Assembly (NCBI RefSeq): GCF_029784135.1
Contig: NC_073745.1
Span: 59,098,784 to 59,162,783, forward strand
Direction of reading: 5' to 3'
Length of the DNA: 64,000 bases
Origin: Toxorhynchites rutilus septentrionalis
Lineage: Eukaryota > Arthropoda > Insecta > Diptera > Culicidae
Made by a program: the position numbers and the translations under genes. This document shows positions 1 to 12,172 of this stretch, piece by piece. How positions within the stretch are numbered: the first letter of the stretch is position 1; each line of letters begins with the position of its first letter. A model generated the notes under the pieces. It was given only the letters and a program-made list of their open reading frames with translations, searched no databases and was not told the DNA's origin.

Positions 1-512
1 TATTGCTGTTCCCACAGGAATTAAAATTTGTAGTTGACTAGCTACATTACATGGAACTCAATTAAGACCCTAAATTCTATTATATGAATCTTATTATTTA
101 AAAACCTAATATATAAAAATCTCGTGTCACGATGTTCGTGGCCGAACTCCTCCCAAACGGCCCGACCGATTTTAAAGAAATTATACCCAAAAAAACTTGG
201 TAGGCATGAGAATAGGTCGTAAATTATATATGTGACCGATTACTGTATATTTAATACCGATTAGGGTGGTCGTATGCAAAAAAAATACTGCAGTTTTTTT
301 TCGAAACCCATATAATATGACTTTGACACGTGTTATTGTTGTCAATTCGTCTTCAAATTAAAAAAATATTGCTAGTTCATGTAAAAACTGGACTAGAAGC
401 TAAGTTTGATCTTCATTTAATAATTTATTCTCAAGTTGGGCCCCGCAAGAAACTTAGAAACGTCGCGTAGGGCGACGAACGTTTTAAACCACAACTTCTT
501 CATAGTAATGGC
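1..512. other. Unassigned AT-rich left edge
   Basis: No open frame with coding character and no element with two visible ends. The stretch at about 125-215, which contains the words ACTCCTCCCAAACGGCCCGA and ACCGATTTTAAAGAAATTAT, looks like dispersed repeat sequence, but nothing in the window confirms this. Confidence 0.4.
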
Positions 513-1350
513 CAGGGCACAGCATAGTCATAGTCAACTGAGGATAGTCGGCTGACTAACCGACTGACTATATCCGTAGTCAGTTAGTAATGGCTTTTGG
601 CTTCTTCACGCAGTTTCTCCGCCAAACGACGGAACAGTCAGTCGGGCGTTTAGTCGCTGTCTCCCTCTACCGACTCGACTATATCATTTCATTCATCCCA
701 GTCAAATTGTCCTCATTGCATTTTGAAGTGACTTCCCCCAAAACGAATTCGTTCCTCTCTCTCTTTCCCATGTATCTTTATGCATGCATCGATGTTTGAG
801 TTCACCGTGGTTTGACAAACGCTACAGGTGAGCTAGACTTTTTTGTATCGTACACGAAAATTACTCAGACGTATAAAATAGCGTGCTGTGCGTGAGCTAT
901 TTTGTACGCGAATACTAACTAATACTAACGCGAGGACCTTTATAGCATACTTGATAAACGTCTAAGCTCGTTGGTTTGAGGTCACGATGAGTAGAAAATA
1001 AACCGTCCATTGATGGGTAACTACTTTTTTGCATCAGGAGTCAAGTTTTCGTTCCTCTTTATATGGACGTACAATAAGATTGCATACGGGGGTACAAAAT
1101 TAGTGTCAGGGGGAAATGGAAATGTGGATCGAAGACAGTTGAATGAAGAGGCAGATTTGTATTCATTATGTCGAGTCAGTTAAAATAACCACTGACTGGA
1201 CTAGTTCACCAGTCATCCTCGCTAGTTAATTAATTTTCTAGTCAAGTCACTTTTTTGTTGGCGGTGACTGCCGAAGCAGCTCTAGTCGAAGCGGAGCTAC
1301 TGGGAGTAGAGTCGGTCTTCATTTTTCACTGTCGAAGATTTCGGGCCCTG
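513..1350. mobile_element. hAT-type non-autonomous element, copy 1 (complete)
   Basis: The element begins CAGGGCAC and ends GGGCCCTG, so the termini are short inverted repeats. It is flanked by 8-bp direct repeats that match at 7 of 8 positions: gtaatggc at 505-512 and gtaagggc at 1351-1358. CAGGG-type termini with an 8-bp target duplication are typical of the hAT superfamily. No transposase frame is present. The interior is rich in GACTAG/CAGTC words. The same sequence recurs inverted at 19958-22168, and partly at 27763-29351 and 33219-35855. Confidence 0.8.
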
Positions 1351-2167
1351 GTAAGGGCACTCGATTGTGGACTAAATGGAAAGCGTAGCAAGAACAATTC
1401 GGGGCTCAACGCGTTAAAGAGCTATTCAGCCATTCCACGTCAATCCGATATCGTGGTTCTTAGATTTTCTTGAAAATTGATAGTTTTTTTTCTTATCGCA
1501 AAATATTAGACTCGTATTTTTTTTTAACTAGAGTGCTCATTTTCATTTCGAGGTGATTTAAAAATCAAATTCGTTATCAATCAATTAGCTAGTCTTTTTT
1601 TTTAAAATGTAACACCTGCTAAAGTTTGGATTTTGTTCTCATAGTTATTGATTGTTTTTGGCTTATATATACATGGCTTATGGATAGAGGGTGCTATATC
1701 TTTTCTATTTTTTTCTTGAAAGCTGAGAATTAATTACATCAGCCATTTCATGTCAAACCGATATAGTGGTTCTCAGATTTTCATCAAAAGTGGTAATTTT
1801 GTTCTTTATCGCAAAACATAGGCCAGTATTTTCTTATTTTTTATTAGGGTACTTATTTCCATTTAAGGCTAGTCCAAATAATATTTTTTTCCACTTTTCC
1901 CAAAAATTATTTTTTTCAAAAATTCATAACTTTTGAACCAATGAACCGATTTAGATGATCGACATATCAAATTAAAGCCAATGAGCTAAACACGTTAAGC
2001 CCCGATTTTTTTTGTTCCGCATTTCATTCAGCGCGCATCAAGAGCGTTTGCACGATATCAGTATCGGTCCCAGCTCCCAATGATATTTATTGTATAGATA
2101 GAAAACAATCAGAGATTCGACTAAAAAGTAGTCACATTTTGTAAAACATCCGAAAACAAACCGTATA
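1351..2167. repeat. AT-rich spacer with diverged direct repeat
   Basis: About 1420-1560 and 1735-1870 are diverged copies of one sequence (shared words include CATGTCAAACCGATAT-like and TTATCGCAAAA-like stretches), roughly 315 bp apart. Related text recurs at 3540-3760. No gene is visible. Confidence 0.45.
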
Positions 2168-3471
2168 AAGAGTGTGTCACATCAAATTGCATCACGGAAA
2201 AAACGCTGTAGAAATTCGCCCAGTAGACCGATCATTTTGAAAATTTTAGACAGTAAAATAAAAACTATTAAACCACTTTTGGCATTTTCTTTTTATTCAT
2301 ACTTCGAGCCCAAGCCCGTATGCTCGCACCTTCCTCTTTACCCCGTCCATAAGGTTCTGTACAACGTCAGGTTGCAGTTTTTTTTTAACAGAAATCCATT
2401 TTCTCTTGAAGTCCGCCTCCGATTTGACAACTTTTGGGTTCTTCCGGAGGGCCTGCTTCATAATCGCCCAATATTTCTCTATTGGGCGAAGCTCCGGCGC
2501 GTTGGGCGGGTTCATTTCCTTTGGCACGAAGGTGACCCCGTTGGCTTCGTACCACTCCAACACGCCCTTTGAATAGTGGCACGAAGCGAGATCCGGCCAG
2601 AAGATGGTCGGGCCCTCGTGCTGCTTCAATAGTGGTAGTAAGCGCTTCTGTAGGCACTCCTTAAGGTAAACCTGCCCGTTTACCGTGCCGGTCGAAGCCG
2701 GGACGAAGGGGGCGCTCCGCTTTCCGCAAGAGCAGATCGCTTGCCACACCATGTACTTTTTGGCAAACTTGGATAGTTTCTGCTTGCGAATCTCCTCCGG
2801 AACGCTGAATTTGTCCTCTGCGGAGAAGAACAACAGGCCCGGCAGCTGACGAAAGTCCGCTTTGACGTAGGTTTCGTCGTCTATTACCAGGCAATGCGGC
2901 TTCGTCAGCATTTCGGTGTACAGCTTCCGGGCTCGCGTCTTCCCCACCATATTTTGCCTTTCGTCGCGGTTAGGAGCCTTCTGAACCTTGTATGTACGCA
3001 GGCCCTCCCGCTGCTTGGTCCGCTGGACGAATGAACTTGACAAATTCAGCTTATTGGCGACATCCCGGACCGAACTTCTCGGATCACGTCAAAACTGCTT
3101 AACTACGCGCTTGTGATCTTTTTGACTGACGGAGCATCCATTTTTGCCGTTCTTCACCTTCCGGTCGATGGTTAGGTTCTCGAAGTATCGTTTTAGTACT
3201 CTGCTGACCGTGGATTGGACGATTCCCAGCATCTTACCGATGTCCCGATGTGACAACTCCGGATTCTCGAAATGAGTGCACAGGATTAATTCACGACGCT
3301 CTTTTTCGTTCGACGAAATTTTTCCAAATTTACGAAAAATTGACAGTGAAGCATGGCCAACGTGATCTATACACTCTTATCTGATTATAAGCGAAAGCTG
3401 AAGATATAATTCCTAAAAATTAAATTTCTACAGCGTTTTTTCCGTGATGCAATTTGATGTGACACACCCTT
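2168..3471 (-). mobile_element. ITmD37E (DD37E Tc1/mariner) element, copy 1
   Basis: Inverted repeats of about 45 bp begin AAGRGTGTGTCACATC at both ends and are bounded by TA dinucleotides (2166-2167 and 3472-3473), giving a 1304-bp element. It encodes one transposase frame on the minus strand. The spacing between the second and third catalytic residues is 37, which is the hallmark of the mosquito ITmD37E family in the IS630-Tc1-mariner superfamily. The second copy is at 20592-21731 and a solo end is at 4150. Confidence 0.88.
2297..3357 (-). pseudogene. ITmD37E transposase with in-frame TGA
   Basis: DDE transposase read on the minus strand. The N-terminal part (about 3357-3092) carries an HTH region with the words SHRDIGKMLGIVQSTVSRVL. 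A TGA at 3089-3091, in the context KQF*RDPRSSV, interrupts the frame. The rest (3088-2297) is open. It carries DDETYVKADF (first catalytic D), FWPDLASCHYSK (second D) and NAPELRPIEKYW (third, E), with 37 residues between the second D and the E. The frame shows no other break, so it looks young. The same TGA occurs at the same codon in copy 2. The initiator codon upstream of the HTH was not resolved. Confidence 0.82.
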
Positions 3472-4149
3472 TATATTTTTATTTTCTTATTTTGGATCTG
3501 TCAGTCCCACTCAATCAGCGCTTTCCTACCAAATAGCTGAACGTCGGCCCCTAGGGACCGACGATGGGCTCAACATGTTAAAAAATATAGAACTTGCAAA
3601 CAAAAATCGGATTTGTTTTCGTAATTATCGATTTTAGTCGTTTTTTAATTTTTTCATGGTTTTGGAATAGTGGGCGCTATATTTTTTATATTTTTTCTTA
3701 AAAGCTGAGTATTTTCTACATAACATATTTGAATATCATAAATGCTATTTTTTTCGTTCTTGAGATATGATTTTTCAAAGTTAACCGATCGTTCGAAAGC
3801 AACACATTCGAAAATCAGATAGGTTTTTTTCTTTGAGTTATGATTTTTCAAGGTTTGGATGTTTTGATTGCAACAGCTTAATGAACAGAGAATAGGAAAA
3901 AAGAAAACATATTATCTCGCAAGTTTAACATTAAAAAAAAAAGATTGGCTTCGATTTGATATGTCGATCGTCTGAATCGGTCATGATTTTTTTCACTATC
4001 GGGTAACTTTGGAAAATCATAACATCAAAACGAAAAAACAATCTCTCTGATTCACGGATGTGTTGTGTAAAATGTTATGTTTTTTTTTGCATAATAGTGA
4101 CTTTCAATACTTTTGGCTGGTTCGTCACTTTAACCAGTATGTATATTTA
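3472..4149. repeat. AT-rich spacer with dispersed repeat text
   Basis: No coding frame. 3600-3780 resembles 1640-1740 (shared words such as TTCTTAAAAGCTGAG). 3940-4050 resembles the inverse of 1915-1985, so the ITmD37E element lies inside older repeat sequence. 4091-4130 is an inverted copy of a roughly 40-bp block also seen at 35526, 46590 and 51866. Confidence 0.45.
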
Positions 4150-4202
4150 AGGTGTTCAACATCAAATTGCATCACGGATAAAACGCTGTAGAAAATTACC
4201 CA
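4150..4202. mobile_element. Solo ITmD37E terminal repeat
   Basis: A TIR very like the ends of the elements at 2168 and 20592 (AACATCAAATTGCATCACGG, then ACGCTGTAGAAA), preceded by TTTA, with no matching second end or transposase nearby. It is probably the remnant of a deleted copy. Confidence 0.6.
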
Positions 4203-5018
4203 TTGGGTATTTCTTGTAGAAAAATCGACGAGCTCCCAGATATTTGGACAAACATTTTTGCAATTTTGCTTGATTTTACTGAAATGATGCTGATTTTTTT
4301 TTATTTAATTTTTATTGACTTTTTTTTGACGTTGAGCTTTTCGTTATAAAACGTTGATCATTGGGACAGACAGCTACAAAATAAGTAAATATAATCGTTA
4401 TCAGATAAGGTATTTGCAAAACGGATTCCCCCAGGCACATTAACTTTGAAGTCCGTTTTAGGGAAACACAGCTCAGTGGGAACAAAAATACCCCCAACTT
4501 ACATGTATATTTGCAATGCGGATTTCCACAGGCACATCGATTTTGAAGTCTGTGTTGGGGAAACCGTCAAAAGGGCCAATCAAAACTTGGCAGTTAGGGC
4601 GTTCAGAAAACGCTTGGCATTTTACAGTTATTCGATTGTTAATGTCATGAAAAATAATATTTTATTAATTGTGATAGATGCGTAGAAATATTTCCTATCA
4701 ATTGATGCACACATCTTTCCGATCTGTTAAGAAATGTTCGAGTTATAAGCATTCCAAATACGGGTAGGGTTAGCACACAAATTGGCAGAACAAATGTATG
4801 GGAAATAAGGAAGTTCTTCCAATTTTCATGAATATAAACCGTTTAGAGATTAGCGAATTTTGATGTATAGCATATCAAACAAATCCTAGAGAATTTCCGA
4901 TTCGATTGGTATGCAAATCATAAGAATGAAAAACGTTATTAACGTTAACTTTATTTCATAAAAACGTGACCCGTTTTCTAATTTGGAACACTTCCTGAAA
5001 GACGTAGTTCTACGTCAA
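4203..5018 (+). mobile_element. Palindrome-ended element with internal minisatellite, copy 1
   Basis: The right end carries the near-palindrome GACGTAGTTCTACGTC (about 5000-5016). The body holds roughly two 90-bp units (4410-4560) that share GGGAACAAAAATACCCCCRACTT and GGGGAAAC words. 4670-5018 aligns with 58040-58409. The left boundary is not resolved. Related copies are at 6908-8206, 22649-24456 and 57291-58409. No transposase is visible and the superfamily is not identified. Confidence 0.55.
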
Positions 5019-5243
5019 AAAATCGGAGAAAGCCAGAGCTGCGGTTGGTCGATTTGGTATGGAATTGTTTCACATGTAATAGGAGTATTTTGTTCGCATA
5101 GGAGTGTCATCTTTGAACATTGAAGTATAACATGCAAATTTTATGGAATACATATATTTAACAAACTTCGTTGAACACATTCCTCATTCATATCATCATC
5201 TATTTTTATACGGTCAGTTCTATCCATCCTACAATGGTTTAAT

Positions 5244-6042
5244 TTACCAGGCATGGTGAGCACTGCTGCCGTCATAACTAACATGGGCTGGGGAGTAACT
5301 CAGGGTCTTGGTGGCAACCACTGGGGCAGCGTGAGTGTACACAGGCTCCGAGACAAAGGTCTTGGCGAGAGCAGGCTGCTGCACGACGGTCTTGTGATAG
5401 ACTGGCTCTGAAAGGATGGTTTTGGCATAGGTTGGCTCGGCTACAACGCTGTGAGTGTAAGCTGGCTGTGACACGAAGGTTTTCGCGTACTCAACATTCT
5501 TCACGATTGGTGCGCTGTACGCAACTGGAGCCGAGTAGCTGAGCGGTTGGTGGTGGGCGACCACTGGAGCAGCATGAGCATAGACTGGCTCTGGGATGAC
5601 AGTTTTGGCATAGGTTGGCTGCTGGACAATGGTCTTGGTATACGCTGGCTGAGCAACGATGGAGGTTTTGAGCAGTGATGGCTCATGGACGGCGTAGGAT
5701 TTGGTCAGAGGGGCAGCAGCATAGTGCACAGATGGTTCAGCATATGACACTGTCTTGGCCACTTCCACCTTGGGTGATGGTAGTCCACGTGTGAATGTGC
5801 TATAGCTTACGGCAGGTGCAGATGAGTAGTGGGCCAGCGGTGCGTGATGATTATCGGCCTCGATATATCCAGCGCTGGCATAGGCCAGAGAGGCAAACAG
5901 GGCAACCATCTAAACGAGGGAGGGATAAAACAGCACACTGTTAACAAACTTCACGATTTTCACACGCAATAAAAATTCCTATAAAAAAATCCCAAATCAC
6001 ATAGTTCACGATCACGATAGAAGGTCTCACCTTAAACGCCAT
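5244..6042 (-). CDS. Low-complexity cuticular protein, gene 1
   Basis: Secreted structural protein of the insect cuticle, presumably binding into the chitin-protein matrix. Two coding exons: 6042-6031 (ATGGCGTTTAAG, MAFK), donor GTGAGA, a 120-nt intron (6030-5911/5910, acceptor AG), then 5909-5244, giving about 225 residues. The signal peptide reads MAFKMVALFASLAYASAG, with cleavage near SAG. The mature chain is rich in Ala, Tyr, Pro, Val and Thr with repeats of the form KTxVxQPxYxK and EPVYxHAAPVV. The conserved N-terminal block HYSSAPAVSYS is shared with all six paralogues, although this member lacks the usual SSVTHH continuation (it has STFTRG). Composition and the SYSSV-type motif suggest a CPLCA/retinin-like or CPLCP class. 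The exact class needs profile searches. The start is fixed by the conserved exon 1. Confidence 0.9.
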
Positions 6043-6125
6043 TATGGGGACGGTTTTGGAAGCGGACGATTTGATCAAATTAAAGCTCACCGGAGGAATG
6101 ATACGGTTCAAGTTGGTGGGTTTAA

Positions 6126-6133
6126 TATTTATA
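6126..6133 (-). promoter_or_regulatory. TATA box and initiator of cuticle gene 1
   Basis: TATAAATA on the minus strand (6133-6126). The TCATTC initiator is at 6101-6096, and its A lies 34 nt from the first T of the TATA box, as in the other six genes. The predicted 5' UTR is about 57 nt. Confidence 0.75.
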
Positions 6134-6191
6134 TGAAACAGCCGGTCCATGCGCTCGAAAGGTACCCATCGGGGCGATCCTCAAAAGAAAA

Positions 6192-6205
6192 GAGAATGAC
6201 CTTCT
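6192..6205 (-). promoter_or_regulatory. Conserved AGAAGGTCATTCTC site upstream of gene 1
   Basis: A 14-bp element containing AAGGTCA, the core half-site of orphan nuclear receptors such as FTZ-F1, HR3 and E75. It lies 59 bp upstream of the TATA box and is conserved in sequence and position in genes 4, 5, 6 and 7. Function is inferred. Confidence 0.5.
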
Positions 6206-6907
6206 GCCGCTAGTGGAAGTCGTATAAACAATCTCGTAAAGCAGGCGCAATAATTCGCAAACCGATGCGTTCTCCGGCGACGAAACACGACAGCGGTGGC
6301 GAATTGGTGGCATTTTTTTTGTGTGTGCGCTCAGTTCTGAATCCGGAAGGGATTGACCGTTGGGGGTGATGAGTAATCTCCGCTAGAGGAAGGGATTTTT
6401 GGTTGGCTGATCGAATGATTTTAGTGGCGCGGGCGCAGCTTTCTACATCGGTTCGTGTTCGTTTGTGGTCTTGAATGAAATTAGATAAGATTTAATGGCC
6501 TGATTACGATTTGTTTTTCGAATTCATAGCCCGTAATGGGTGAAGGATTTTTTGTACCTTTTACAGAAACTTTGTTTTACACTGATTACATCGAACATCT
6601 TGGTAAATAGTGTTTATCCTATTGGTTCGCGTAGTTCAAAGATAGATTTGAATGGATTTGATGTGTCTGTTAGTAATTTGATGAAACGATGAAATGGATA
6701 GAGGTGTAATTGTATATTGCTAAATTCAGTGACAATGTTATGTAAACAAAGACACGGAGAACATTAAGTGCTTTAATCAGACGCTGTTATGTCAAAACTT
6801 TTGTCTGAGCTTCTTCACATTATTGATTCCGAGCAATGACTTACCAGCGAAGGTTTATTGCGGCTGTTGGCCACATTTATCAGCGTCAATTAGCTTTCGA
6901 AGATTTT
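6206..6907. other. Intergenic, nothing recognised
   Basis: Upstream flank of cuticle gene 1. No ORF with coding character, no terminal repeats and no RNA gene signature were seen. Confidence 0.5.
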
Positions 6908-8206
6908 GACGTGGGACTACGTCTAACCGGAGTATATGGGGGGGGGGGGGGGGGGGTAAAATGAAAACCTAAACACAGAACTTGCAGGAAAAAATGAAAG
7001 ATTCCGAATGCTTATAACTCGAACATTCTTTACCGGATCGGAAAGATGTTTGCATCAATTGATAGGAAATTTTTCTACGCGTCTATCGTAATTAATAAAA
7101 TGCTATTTTTCATTAGATAAAGAATTGAATAACTGTAAAATATTAAGCGTTATCTAAACGACCTAGCTGCCTCGTTTTGATTGGCCCGATTTACGGCTTC
7201 CCCAACACAGCCATAATAACCAAGCAGCCTTGGGGAAATCGGCATTGCAAATACATGAAAGTCGGGGGTATTTTTGTTCCGACTGAAATGTGTTTCCCCA
7301 ACACAGACTTCAGAATCAAGGTGTGAGGGGGAGTTGGCATTGCAAATTCATGCAGTTCAGGGGTATTTCTGTTCCGACCGGAATGTGTTTCCCTAACACA
7401 GACTCTAAATCCAAGGAGCGTGGGGAAATTGGCATTGCAAATAACGTAAGTTGAAGGCATTTTTCTTCCAACTGAAATGTGTTATCCTAACACAGACTTC
7501 AAATTCATGAAGCGTGAGGAAATTGGCATTGCCAATTCATGCAAGTCGGGGGTATTTTTGTTCCGATTGAAATGTGTTTACCCAATATACGTACTTTGGT
7601 ACTCGCTTATCTTTGTGCAGACTAAAATATGTTTCCTTTACACTGTCTTCTAAACTTGGGAACCTAGGAAAATCGTGCAGACATTAGAGGCGAATGAACT
7701 TTCAAGTTTAAAGCAAGCAAAATTCATATGTGCTGTTCACTGAATTTCTACACATACCATTCGATGATTAGGCAAAATATTGATAACCAGTTGCTGCGAT
7801 AACGCCTATCGATCAAACAATATGCGTTCGACGTACATGTCAAAATCGAAACTGAGTGCCAGAAGTTCATCAATTCATGTAAATTCGCTGTTCGAAGAAG
7901 TACGTACACTTGAGAGATGCAACCTTCAGAGTGAAATGTAAAATAAAATAATCGTTTGAAAATTCTTCCGTTCACATATTTTGTCCTAGGCATCAAACCA
8001 AACGTAAAAGGACTGTCATTCAATTTACTTGGAACGAAGAACATAATCTATCACAATGCATGCATGACATTACATGGCATTTTTTCAATCTCTTTACATA
8101 AAAAGTAAAGATATTGAATTCAATTAAATTCGGAAATTGTTTCACTCAATCAAAAATTTAATCAATACAAACAAATGATTGCTAAGCTAAGGTAGTCCCA
8201 CGTAAA
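6908..8206 (-). mobile_element. Palindrome-ended minisatellite element, copy 2 (inverted)
   Basis: The ends are GACGTGGGACTACGTC (6908-6923) and GGTAGTCCCACGTAAA (8191-8206), which are inverted relatives of one another. The body contains four to five roughly 90-bp tandem units (about 7195-7600) with the words AACACAGACTT and GGTATTTTTGTTCCGA. A G19 homopolymer lies at 6938-6956. The sequence is the reverse of the copies at 4203 and 57291. No transposase is visible. Confidence 0.6.
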
Positions 8207-9860
8207 CCTTGCGGTTATATCATATAACCCCCCCTTTTTTTTTATTCTGAAAATGTATTTTCCAATGAAATAAATAAATAAAATAAATAAATAAAAGAAT
8301 AATCTTCCAACTCTCGCTGCATTCCATTGAAAATATGATTTATTAAGCTTATTTATGTACTTTCCGAATGTTTTTATATTTTTAGAGCACTTATCAATTC
8401 AAAAGTTTGGTCCAGGTCCAGGAGATGCATTCAAGTGGAAATAAGCATTTAGAGCTAGACAGTGAATCTCTAGACAAAAACTATCTTCAACAAAGTTGTT
8501 TCATATGACAAAGCGCTCATTTTGATGTTGTCTAAAATAGGGTTACCAAAATTTTCGATGAAATAAAAAATCTAACTTTTTTATCTTTATAGATAGAGGT
8601 AAATACGGTTCGACAATGTATTAGCCTCATTTATTTTAAACAAATTTGTTTTTTTCTATCTCTTGGAATAACAGATATAGTGCTTTTTTCCTAAGTTGCG
8701 TTAGGGTCACCATAAAAAAAACGGGGTTTCTGCTCTAACTTTTCTATTGCAACTTTTACATGCAAACTGTCTTCATAAGACTTTTAGAGCTCACTAAGAC
8801 AAACATTTTGTGATGCATAACTTGAGCTTATCAATACCAACATTTCGCTATGCAGAGCTTGTCAATATCTTAATCCTACTTAAAGTTATTGATGCTTTTT
8901 TACCCAAAAACTCATGATTTCAATTTTAGTTTACACAGATACAAAAAATAACATAGTTTGGATATCCCACATTAAGTAGAGACAGGTATGCTCTTTCAAA
9001 TGCCGTCAACGAACATTGTTCTATGTTTGCCCCAAAAAGAATGACAAGCGAATGAAGAGAGCGTATTTTTTTGGAAGAAATATCAATAACTTTGAGTGGA
9101 GTTGAGATATTGACAAGTTCTGCATCGCAAAATATTTGTCTTTTTAAGCTCTAAAAGTCTTCCGGAGGAAGGAATTCTCTATAACAGGCAACCTCTGCAC
9201 TGGTTTTATTTTTTTTGGATCGTGCGGTGATCTCCTGGGGAATCTAACAAAACCATAATATGAATTCATTTATGAAAGTGTTGCTTAAGCTTCGTGAAGC
9301 TTCTGAACAGCTTCTGAATGGCCCATTGAAATTAATTGTGAATTTTCACCTGAATCGGATTTCTGGAAGCCATGGGATGGCCCTCCGTGAGATAAAAGTG
9401 AACAGATTACGAAAGTGATCATAGAGCTTAACAGTTCTTCTGTTTTTTAGTATGTTCTTTCCTTATAATGAGAAGTATAGAGGAACTGGTACAAATTCGG
9501 TACCCCATTTTGTTTTTTTGGACTTAGCTCTTGGCCAATGCTCGGAATTTCTTCATATTACGTCAGCTTATGAAGAGATCTATTGCGGACATTTCCCCGC
9601 AAACCGATTTCAAAAATCTTGAAGCGTTATCGCCAAAGTATTCAATGATTGGAACATGGAATCGTTTAAGTTTTATGTTCAAAGTCGTTGCCGTTTCACC
9701 ATTCTGTCTACTTCTATTTTGGTTTTCGCAATGAATTGCTAACCCAAACCTATTTAGCATAAAAATTCAAGCACCGTGAAAAATGCAGAAATGCAAACAA
9801 AACAAAAAAGCAGATTTTTCAGCAAATTTCAGCCAACCACTTTTTAGTTGACGTCTTAAA
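8207..9860. other. Intergenic with an imperfect inverted repeat
   Basis: 8780-8905 and 9060-9165 are diverged inverted copies (AGACTTTTAGAGCT, TTTGTGATGCA, AAAGTTATTGAT words) around a spacer of about 150 bp, so this is a possible fold-back remnant. The rest of the interval shows no gene. Confidence 0.4.
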
Positions 9861-11580
9861 GGGTCCCTTACACAGTAAATAATAATGACATTACTTCATC
9901 AGAATGACAATAACAACGAACGTGTTAAGTTGACAAAATTGATATGACGGGCAATAAAGATGCTAATCCGGATTTTCTTATCTCGCTCCATCATTTATGT
10001 AATAGGGCAGGGACACTCTCATTCATGGTGTCTAGGATATTGTGCGACATCTTGTGTTAAAATCTATGTTTATGAGGAAATTTACACTCTATCAGCTTAG
10101 TGGGCCCTAGGGCAGTTTTATATTCATAAATTTTGAATGAAAGTTATTTCTTACTGTTACTTGAATGCATGAAACACGTAGCACTGCATCTTACCTAATC
10201 AATTTTCTATAGTTTTTCTGAAATCCCTACTGAAATTCATTATTAAAAATAAAATTACCACCAGATAGGGTAAATGATCTAGGTTTGTCCGATTTGGGTG
10301 TTTTTACGCAACTAGTAAATGCAAATCGATTTTTCTTCATGAAAATCACATATAATCGATACGAGTTTGGGTTCGTTCAAAAGCCCTAAGTATGTAGTTG
10401 CTAATACTACCAAATTTTTATGTTTTTAACGATTTTCCTCAAAGAGGAATTATAATCATAGTTTGACCACCTCTGATTATGGTTTGTCCAAAAAATGATC
10501 ATGGTTTGTCCGGTTTTAGAGATCACCATTTTTGAATGAAAACATTCGAATTCTCAAGTAGATGTGACATTTATCATTGCTTGAGTTTACTGTCATCATA
10601 TTGATCCATTCATAATTAAGTTTTTTTTCAGAATATTGCCTTTTATTGGGCATTTTCAAAGTGTTACCCTCAACACACTCAACACAGAGAAACTTTATTT
10701 ATGCTATGAGCGAAGGACACAATAAACAAACTGCAGCGCGCCAAGCGGTTGCCATAGAAATCATGTGGACAAAACAACATTATTGAATTGGACAACTCAT
10801 GATCAGAATAGAGTTCATCAAAATGCGTTAATTTAATGGTTTAGCTATGAAAATCTGATACAAATGGTGTACAAGCATGATGTTTAATGGTAATGAAGCG
10901 AACATAAGCTATTACAGCGGCCCTTACACGATCAGTAGTATTGACATTATCAGTAATGACAATATTTAGTAGCAAGAATCACTCCGTTCCGCATTAACAT
11001 TATTCTTCAACCCTACACGATTATTTTTGTCGCTTGGAGGAATGTAGCAACTCTAGCCTTCATAGTCGTAAGAGAAATCAACACATTTTCGAAATGAAAA
11101 TTATCAAAGAAAATTAAATTTATTGTATCAAATAAACATCCCCATCCTATTAACAATTTAAAACTATATTTTATCATAGTAATCTGCTTGTGTTATAATG
11201 TGTGTAAGATGTTGCTTGATTCATTACCATTTAATACTTTCGTAGATGTCGACACCGTACTTTACCGTATTCTTGCCAGTATTGTCATTACTGCTAATGC
11301 TAATAATGCTAATAATCGTGTAAGGGCCGCTTTATGATCTTGCTCCATTATTACAGTACTAGGGTAGGGACACTGTTATTCGAGTTTTCTAAGGTACTTT
11401 ACGATATCTGGTGTCAAAATTCATATGTGTGAGGCAGTTTACTCTCCATCAGGTTAGTCGGTCCAAGGACAGTTTTGAATTCTCGAAATTCGAATGAAAG
11501 TCATTACTTGATATTATTTGAACGCAAGTTCAAAGTTGTCAAACTAAATACTGAAGAGAAGTACCACAAAAAATGATCGT
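9861..11580. repeat. Diverged direct repeats flanking MITE sequence
   Basis: 9983-10160 and 11329-11510 are diverged direct copies (CTCCATYATT, AGGGAYACT, CATCAGSTTAGT, GAATGAAAGT words) about 1.34 kb apart. GGGTCCCTTACACAG at 9861 resembles the end of the MITE at 10916. The segment 10260-10540 repeats the word TGGTTTGTCC but has no recognisable gene. Confidence 0.45.
10916..11331. mobile_element. MITE with AGCGGCCCTTACACGAT ends
   Basis: Perfect 17-bp terminal inverted repeats: AGCGGCCCTTACACGAT at 10916-10932 and its complement at 11315-11331. The element is 416 bp, AT-rich, and has no ORF. The target duplication is not clear (TTAC to the left, TTAT to the right), so the superfamily is left open. 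Confidence 0.75.
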
Positions 11581-11693
11581 GTATACTCTGTCCAATTTCT
11601 ATAAGACCACCCTGATTCTAATTCGTTGCAACACAAACAGTTAGAATTTCAACAAGATACATTCATACATTGTAGACTGCTTAGAATAAAGCA

Positions 11694-12028
11694 CAGTAGA
11701 ACCCCGATTATCCGCGAACTAGTTGAGCCTGGCCATCGCGTATAACGAAAATCGCGGATAATGCAATATAAGACTAAAAATGAGATACAAACACGAAAAA
11801 TATATATTTTACATTAAAACTATCAATACAGAAATTATTGAACTATCAATCTGTAAGGTCGTGTACATCAGTGATCAGATAATGTGAAAGCCATGACCAA
11901 AACAAAAAAGCAAGACTCTACCACTCACTGACAAATTTCGAGAAGGTTTATAGATTCACTAGGGAACTCACTTTCGTGGATAATCCGCACCGCGGATCAA
12001 CCGCTCGCGGATGATCGAGGTTCTACTG
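11694..12028. mobile_element. pogo/Tigger-like MITE
   Basis: The ends are CAGTAGAACCCCGATTATCC and its near complement ending GATCGAGGTTCTACTG, 335 bp apart, with TA immediately to the right (12029-12030) and a mutated CA on the left. These termini match the general form of pogo-group ends. No transposase is present. Confidence 0.7.
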
Positions 12029-12172
12029 TATATTTAACGTGAATTCCGTTCAAAAAAGTAGTTTGTTTATTTATTGTGTTTAAATATGATGACTTTAACT
12101 GCCCAGTTCCTATAAGACCACTTTAAAATTCATAAGTATTATCAATGAAAAATTCAATACGATAGGCTGATT